64,000 nt of DNA from Pseudomonadales bacterium. Lineage in GTDB: Bacteria > Pseudomonadota > Gammaproteobacteria > Pseudomonadales > Azotimanducaceae. The notes below the pieces were generated by a model that saw nothing but the letters and a program-made list of their open reading frames with translations, did not search any database and had not been told where the DNA came from. The stretch spans positions 1-64,000 of the forward strand of contig JALZVT010000107.1 in the NCBI GenBank assembly GCA_023300545.1, in the 5' to 3' direction. The translations under genes and the position numbers were made by a program. Shown piece after piece: positions 59,250 to 64,000 of the stretch (position 1 is the stretch's first letter; each line of letters begins with the position of its first letter).

Positions 59250-59685
59250 GACCAACCCTGATAAAGGATTAGCACCGGCGTTGTGTTCTTTGTGGTTAGA
59301 CAGCCATTTACACGCACTGTCTAACAACTGAATTTTTCGGTTTTGGGGCAAAAGATTTGCCTCGTAAACTTACAAGTTGCTCATATTCTTTCATAAGGCT
59401 TACACGCTCTTTGTGATGCGCAGCACAGCCAGCATGAGTCATGGTAATCACCTGAACCGACAACTGCCGTTGCGCGCCAGAAACCCATCAAAGGAACGAC
59501 CTATTACAGGTCACCTGCCCTTGAGAAACGGGACACGTATCACAGCTTGAATTTCACATTTACCCGAACCTTACATTTCGAATACACAGTCATCGCTTTG
59601 GACTAGCGGTGCTTGAGTGGATTGAGTATCCGACGCTACCGGCACGCAACGATCGCTGCCCTCGGATAAAAGCAGGGAGTACACC
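59250..59685. other. Divergent intergenic region, 436 bases
   Basis: It separates the leftward HzsA-related operon from the rightward cytochrome/LamG/DUF1501 set, so promoters for both should lie here. No convincing gene is present; the frame extending the HzsA-related protein to 59351 is not counted. A weak TTGAAT...TTACAT pair (18-base spacer, around 59550-59580) is the best forward promoter I see and is unreliable. A cluster of overlapping inverted repeats is listed separately at 59498-59517. AGGGAG at 59674-59679 is the ribosome site of the next gene. Confidence 0.6.
59498..59517. promoter_or_regulatory. Overlapping inverted repeats, candidate operator
   Basis: GACCT-ATTAC-AGGTC (59498-59512) overlaps CAGGT-C-ACCTG (59507-59517), so half-sites GACCT, AGGTC and ACCTG alternate within 20 bases. 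The position, in the middle of a divergent promoter region, suits a shared operator for both cytochrome gene sets. No regulator gene is nearby. Confidence 0.35.
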
Positions 59686-60927
59686 ATGAATCTTTTGGCC
59701 CTCGGCCAGGGGCGACGCAGTAACGTTGCGTCTCGCCTGATTTGTGTTGCTTTAACATGCGCTGTTTGTTTTGCAGCGCCTAGTGTCGTTGCTGACGATC
59801 GCAGTCAAGCCAAGCGCATTCACGATCGCTTGGCTGGCGTTCCAGCGACCGAAGCAGAACTTGATACGCTCGCGTCTCAGGTTGCTACTGACCCCATGCA
59901 AGCAGCCTTTGCCGCGATGGAAAACCCCGACTTCTACAACGTAACTCTGAAGAATTTCGCCGCGCCTTGGACAAATCGCGACTCTGATGTATTTGTTGCA
60001 CTTAATGACTACACCGCAACCATCATTGGCATGGTTCGCGACGATCGCGATTTTCGAGGTATTTTGAGTGATGACATCGTCTATCACGGTGCAGGCGTAG
60101 CCGGCGTACCGGCCTATTCCACGACCAACAATTCCCATTACGAAGCACTGGAAACCCAAGGGGTTAATCTTAAAGAGAACCTCACAGCAACACCCCAGTC
60201 TTCACTGAACGGGCTGCCCGCGGCTGCGACCGCGGGAGTCATTACATCAAGAGCGGCTGCAAAGTCGTTCTTCATCGACGGTACCAACCGCGCGATGTTC
60301 CGCTTCACGCTGCTCAATCACATGTGTAATGACATGGAGCAGATGCAGGACAGCACCCGGACTCCGGACCGTATTCGCCAAGACGTATCACGCAGTCCTG
60401 GCGGCGATAGTCGCGTTTTCCTCAATAATTGTATTGGCTGTCATTCTGGCATGGACCCCATGGCTCAGGCATTTGCCTATTATGATTACAGCTACGACGA
60501 AGAGAATGACCCAGAAGGCGATAACGGCAGAATCAATTACAACGGCTCAGGCGCACAAGATCCTGTAACCGGTAGCCGAGTTACGGAAAAGTACTACAAC
60601 AACGAAACAACCTTCCCCCAAGGCTTCCGTACACCGGATGAGTCTTGGAGTAACTACTGGCGCGCGGGACCTAACGCGGTGCACGGGTGGTCAAGCTCTC
60701 TCCCGGGATCGGGTAGCGGGGCTAAGTCTATGGGCCAAGAAATGGCCAACAGCCAGACCTTTGCTCAATGCCAGGTAGAAAAAGTATTCAAAAACGTGTG
60801 CGTACGACCGCCAGCTGACGGTGAGGATCGGAACCAGATTAACACCATGGTTTCGTCCTTCCAAAACTCGGGCTACAACCTTAAACAGGTCTTTGCAGAG
60901 TCTGCTGTTTACTGCATGGGCGAATAG
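59686..60927 (+). CDS. Exported monoheme c-type protein
   Basis: A 413-residue protein with a signal peptide (about residues 1-36, ending PSVVA). One heme-binding motif, CIGCH (C249, C252, H253), lies in FLNNCIGCHSGMDPMAQAFAYYDY, a context like the C-terminal heme-binding domains of planctomycete-type DUF1588/DUF1585 proteins; the match is from memory and only local. The N-terminal part is helical and I do not recognise it. AGGGAG six bases before the ATG is a good ribosome site. It leads a same-strand set with the LamG lipoprotein (12-base gap) and a DUF1501-like gene. A periplasmic electron-transfer role is inferred. Confidence 0.78.
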   Translation: MNLLALGQGRRSNVASRLICVALTCAVCFAAPSVVADDRSQAKRIHDRLAGVPATEAELDTLASQVATDPMQAAFAAMENPDFYNVTLKNFAAPWTNRDSDVFVALNDYTATIIGMVRDDRDFRGILSDDIVYHGAGVAGVPAYSTTNNSHYEALETQGVNLKENLTATPQSSLNGLPAAATAGVITSRAAAKSFFIDGTNRAMFRFTLLNHMCNDMEQMQDSTRTPDRIRQDVSRSPGGDSRVFLNNCIGCHSGMDPMAQAFAYYDYSYDEENDPEGDNGRINYNGSGAQDPVTGSRVTEKYYNNETTFPQGFRTPDESWSNYWRAGPNAVHGWSSSLPGSGSGAKSMGQEMANSQTFAQCQVEKVFKNVCVRPPADGEDRNQINTMVSSFQNSGYNLKQVFAESAVYCMGE

Positions 60928-60939
60928 CCTAGGGGACGT

Positions 60940-63396
60940 ATGATGACTATTAGCAAAATTCTACTCGGCACCCGCCTACTCGCTCTATTAACTGTTAGCA
61001 GTCTTATTAGCGCGTGTGGTAGCGGCAGTGGCGCTTCGGTCTCAGAGATTGCCCCCAGTTCAACACCGGAGGTGAGTAACTATTCTGGGCCCGCACCCGC
61101 CACGGCTGACGTACAGAACTTTAGGCTGGCAGTATGGGACAACCTGGTCCCTAACAATCGCTGCGGTTCCTGCCATAACGAGTCGCAAACGCCACGGTTT
61201 GTTCGAGCAGACGACATTAACATCGCTTTCGATACGGCCAACACTCTAGTCGACCTTAGCGACCCTTCAAAATCACTGCTTGTGAACAAGGTGCGCGGCG
61301 GCCATAACTGCTGGCTCACCGACGCCAATGCCTGCGCCGACATCATTGTTTCTTACCTCAACAACTGGGCTGGCGACTCACTCGCCGGAGCCGGAAACTC
61401 AGTTACACTCACTGCCCCAGCGCTGTTCAAGCCGTCTGCAAGCAAAAACTTCCCAGACACTTCTGCAGAATTTAGCAGTACGGTTTATCCGCTGCTGACG
61501 ACCTACTGCGCAGACTGTCACTCCGACACTTCGCCCACCCCACAGCAACCCTATTTTGCGTCAACAGACGTCGACACCGCCTACCAGGCCGCCAAAACTA
61601 AAATGGACCTCGCAACCCCCAGCAGCTCTCGGTTTGTTCTGCGTCTGGGCAGCGAGTTCCATAACTGCTGGAACAATTGCTCTAGCAACGCCATGGAAAT
61701 GGACAATGCCATCACCGCCCTCGCCATCGACATTGAGGCGACTGAGGTCGATCCAGATTTGCTGACCAGCATGGCGCTGTCATTGCCAGACGGAATTGTG
61801 GCAGCCTCCGGCGGCCGGTTTGAAACCAACGTCATCGCTTTATATGAGTTCAAAACTGGCTCTGGCAGCACAGCGTTCGACACCAGTGGTATCGAACCTG
61901 CTTTAAATTTGACCCTTTCTGGCGATGCCGATTGGGTCGGCGGCTGGGGCATTAGCATGGTCAGCGGCAAGGCTCAGGGATCAACCAGTGCGAGTGCGAA
62001 GCTGCACCAGCAACTAACCAGCACCAACGAATATACGATTGAAGCCTGGGTTGTTCCCGGCAACGTCACCCAGGACGGCCCCGCCCGAATTGTTAGTTAT
62101 TCCGGCGGCACTGATGATCGCAACTTCATGTTGGGCCAAACACTGTATGACTACGATCTGTTCAACCGAACCGATCAGACCGGCCCAGATGGTGAGCCTC
62201 GCTTGTCGACCCCAAGCGACGAAGAAATTTTGCAAGCGACCCTGCAGCACGTGGTTGCCGTTTATAACCCAACTGACGGTCGTCGCGTCTACGTCAATGG
62301 CGAACTCGCCTCAGAAGGTGACGATCAAACGCCTGGCCTGCTCAATGACTGGAACGACACCTACGCTCTAGCTCTTGGTTCTGAAGTAGACAACATGGAC
62401 CGCTGGGCGGGTACTGTGCGCTTGCTCGCCATCCACTCGCGCGCGCTTACCCAGGAACAAATCCAAACCAACTTCGAGGTTGGAGTGGGTGAAAAATACT
62501 ACCTGCTATTTAACGTCAGTGAGCACGTTGACATTGACGATGCGTACATCGTGTTTGAGGTCTCCCAGTTTGACTCTTACGCCTATCTGTTCGACACCCC
62601 GTTCTTTACGGTGCTGGGTAGTGAAACACCAGTGAACATCCCGGTACGTGGCCTAAGAATCGGAATCAACGGTCGCGAAGTTCTTGCCGGCCAGTCCTAC
62701 GCGAATCTAGATACCACAATAGACAGCGGCAGTTACACCGAATCTGCAGGCCAGCTACCACTGTCTGCGCTTGGCACCGTTGTTGGCGTTGAAAAAGGCC
62801 CCGAATTAGACGAGTTCTTTCTCACATTCGAGCAGCTTGGTGGCGCGACAAACGTGTTTGTCGAGGCAGCGCCCCCTGCCCCTCAACCCCCTGCTGATGT
62901 GCCTCGTGCGCCGTCAATTGGTGTCCGCGATTTTGCGGAGCTAAATGCCAGTCTGTCTATCATCACCGGCATTCCGACCACAAACACCAATGTGTCTGAA
63001 ACATACAACCAGGTGTTTCAGGCGCTACCCATCAATCCTGCGATCGAAGGCTTTATCTCGTCGCAACAGATGGCTATCACCCAACTCGCTATTCAATATT
63101 GCAATGAGCTGGTCAGCAGCCCGGCTCGGCGCACCGAGTTCTTTCCAGGATTCGATTTCGACGCAAACGTAAGCCAAGCGTTCAACAATACCGCTTTAGT
63201 GATTGACCCGCTGCTTGAGAGAGGCATCGGAACCGCAATCACTCAGCCAGACCATACAGCCGTACGGTCTGAGCTTGATGGGTTGATCACTAGGCTTTCG
63301 TCCTGTGGGGGCAGCTGTGAGCCGGACCGCACGGAACGTGTGGTGAAGGGAGCTTGTGCGGCCGTGCTGGGGAGCGCGGCGGTGCTTGTGCAATAG
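60940..63396 (+). CDS. Diheme lipoprotein with LamG-like domain
   Basis: An 818-residue lipoprotein (lipobox LISAC). Two cytochrome-like units occupy the first 250 residues. Each has a CxxCH site (CGSCH at 75-79, CADCH at 190-194) followed by an HNCW motif with extra cysteines (GHNCWLTDANAC, FHNCWNNC). About residues 300-530 are a LamG/concanavalin-like domain (ALYEFKTGSGSTAFDTSG, YTIEAWVVPG, HVVAVYNPTDGRRVYVNGEL), often a glycan-binding fold. The C-terminal 290 residues are unrecognised. AGGGGA precedes two consecutive ATGs; the second (60943) has the better spacing. It lies 12 bases after the monoheme gene. Surface or periplasmic redox/binding function is inferred. Confidence 0.82.
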   Translation: MMTISKILLGTRLLALLTVSSLISACGSGSGASVSEIAPSSTPEVSNYSGPAPATADVQNFRLAVWDNLVPNNRCGSCHNESQTPRFVRADDINIAFDTANTLVDLSDPSKSLLVNKVRGGHNCWLTDANACADIIVSYLNNWAGDSLAGAGNSVTLTAPALFKPSASKNFPDTSAEFSSTVYPLLTTYCADCHSDTSPTPQQPYFASTDVDTAYQAAKTKMDLATPSSSRFVLRLGSEFHNCWNNCSSNAMEMDNAITALAIDIEATEVDPDLLTSMALSLPDGIVAASGGRFETNVIALYEFKTGSGSTAFDTSGIEPALNLTLSGDADWVGGWGISMVSGKAQGSTSASAKLHQQLTSTNEYTIEAWVVPGNVTQDGPARIVSYSGGTDDRNFMLGQTLYDYDLFNRTDQTGPDGEPRLSTPSDEEILQATLQHVVAVYNPTDGRRVYVNGELASEGDDQTPGLLNDWNDTYALALGSEVDNMDRWAGTVRLLAIHSRALTQEQIQTNFEVGVGEKYYLLFNVSEHVDIDDAYIVFEVSQFDSYAYLFDTPFFTVLGSETPVNIPVRGLRIGINGREVLAGQSYANLDTTIDSGSYTESAGQLPLSALGTVVGVEKGPELDEFFLTFEQLGGATNVFVEAAPPAPQPPADVPRAPSIGVRDFAELNASLSIITGIPTTNTNVSETYNQVFQALPINPAIEGFISSQQMAITQLAIQYCNELVSSPARRTEFFPGFDFDANVSQAFNNTALVIDPLLERGIGTAITQPDHTAVRSELDGLITRLSSCGGSCEPDRTERVVKGACAAVLGSAAVLVQ

Positions 63397-63455
63397 AGCG
63401 CTGATAGCGCTCTAACAACGACTACGGCCATGACACCAGGTTTAAAGGAATACCC

Positions 63456-64000
63456 ATGTTAAAAATCAGTAAGCGCAATTACGACGACCCGCTTCGCCAT
63501 GAAAGCCACGCGCGGCCTCGCACCCGTCGAGAATTCCTGTCCCAGGGGTTCATTGGCGGTGCTGGAATGTGTGTTGGTGGCGCGTCGATAACGATTGGCA
63601 GCGGCAAAGACGCTCACGCTCTGTTTTTAGATCCGGAACTCGCTGACATCGTCCGTAACCAGTGCGGCGTCGCGGTTAACGGATCAGGCAAAATTCCATT
63701 CATCTGCTTCGACCTTGCCGGTGGTTCAAGCTCTGCCGGTTCCAATGTTCTTGTTGGCAAACAGGGTGGACAGCTCGATTTTCTGAGCACCGCCGGCTAT
63801 GAGCGACAGGGCTTACCGGGCGACATGATTCCTTCGATCATGAACCCACAGACGGGTGCTAGCGACTTTGTTGATCAACAGCTGGGCCTTGCGTTTCATT
63901 CTGATTCCGCGTTTCTGCGCGGCATGCTCGAGAAAGTAACCAGCCCTGCCAACCGCGCGAACATCAACGGCGCCGTGATCCCTGCCCGCTCAGAAAATGA
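63456..64000 (+). CDS. DUF1501-like exported protein, N-terminal part (continues beyond window)
   Basis: Only 181 codons lie inside the window, with no stop. AAAGGAA precedes the ATG. A Tat-like signal TRREFLSQGFIGG (R24, R25) is followed by a small-residue hydrophobic stretch, so folded export by the Tat system is likely. KIPFICFDLAGGSSSAGSN, GYERQGLPGDMIPS and LGLAFHSDSAFLRGML resemble the start of DUF1501/sulfatase-fold proteins that accompany cytochrome-type DUF1588/DUF1585 genes in planctomycetes and other bacteria. It is 59 bases after the LamG lipoprotein on the same strand and probably in its operon. The enzymatic part is not visible, so activity is not claimed. Confidence 0.7.
   Translation, partial: MLKISKRNYDDPLRHESHARPRTRREFLSQGFIGGAGMCVGGASITIGSGKDAHALFLDPELADIVRNQCGVAVNGSGKIPFICFDLAGGSSSAGSNVLVGKQGGQLDFLSTAGYERQGLPGDMIPSIMNPQTGASDFVDQQLGLAFHSDSAFLRGMLEKVTSPANRANINGAVIPARSEN

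Noticed and set aside
59250-59351. Upstream extension of the HzsA-related frame by 34 residues
   Set aside because: The extension would bury the lipoprotein signal peptide. ATG 59249 gives a proper lipobox and has an AGGG upstream.

Overview
The window looks like chromosomal DNA of a Gram-negative marine-type gammaproteobacterium. GC is moderately high (mid to upper fifties by eye). It encodes outer-membrane beta-barrels, lipoproteins, a type I secretion system, a TAXI/TRAP transporter, a TonB-like protein and many acyl-CoA enzymes. Genus cannot be fixed from sequence alone. There is no integrase, insertion sequence, phage gene or CRISPR array. One tRNA gene (Ala, GGC) is present.

Layout. 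1-11 kb: a partial hydantoinase/oxoprolinase; a membrane metallophosphoesterase overlapping a ChoD-like GMC oxidoreductase with a ferredoxin-type cysteine cluster; a PduO-type cobalamin adenosyltransferase; a thiolase; a glutathionyl-hydroquinone reductase; a small acyltransferase; an amidohydrolase lipoprotein; and an M81 peptidase. 11.7-26.6 kb: a surface-adhesin locus. It holds a TonB-like protein with a long linker, an 1860-residue protein with 13 cadherin-like repeats, a TPR-sulfotransferase, a complete type I secretion trio (TolC-like, ABC, HlyD-like) and an ExeA-like ATPase, mostly with overlapping starts and stops. 26.6-37 kb: acyl-CoA and alcohol catabolism. This covers a TPP lyase plus family III CoA-transferase, an acyl-CoA ligase, a pair of acyl-CoA dehydrogenases, an SDR and a second GMC dehydrogenase. 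37-50 kb: a CsgG-like/SH3 protein, RecQ, a TAXI-TRAP transporter, a crotonase, a hydrolase-like lipoprotein without its nucleophile, a second acyl-CoA ligase, an APC permease, a thioesterase, an APH-fold kinase and tRNA-Ala. 50-53.5 kb: gltX with an SDR and a hydrolase downstream. 53.5-64 kb: two divergent sets of exported proteins.

The last region is the most unusual. Leftward run a diheme lipoprotein related to the hydrazine synthase alpha subunit, an SH3/beta-barrel protein, a second beta-barrel, a DUF4266 lipoprotein ending in Gly-Gly-Cys-Gly-Cys-Asn, and a DUF3570 barrel. Rightward run a monoheme c-type protein, a diheme LamG lipoprotein and a Tat-type DUF1501-like protein that runs off the window. 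A 436-base intergenic region with overlapping inverted repeats separates them. I infer an envelope redox system of unknown substrate. The adhesin/sulfotransferase locus is the second candidate for undescribed biology.

All functions are read from motifs and family memory. No database search was possible. Promoters are weakly supported throughout, and no classical T-tailed terminator was recognised.
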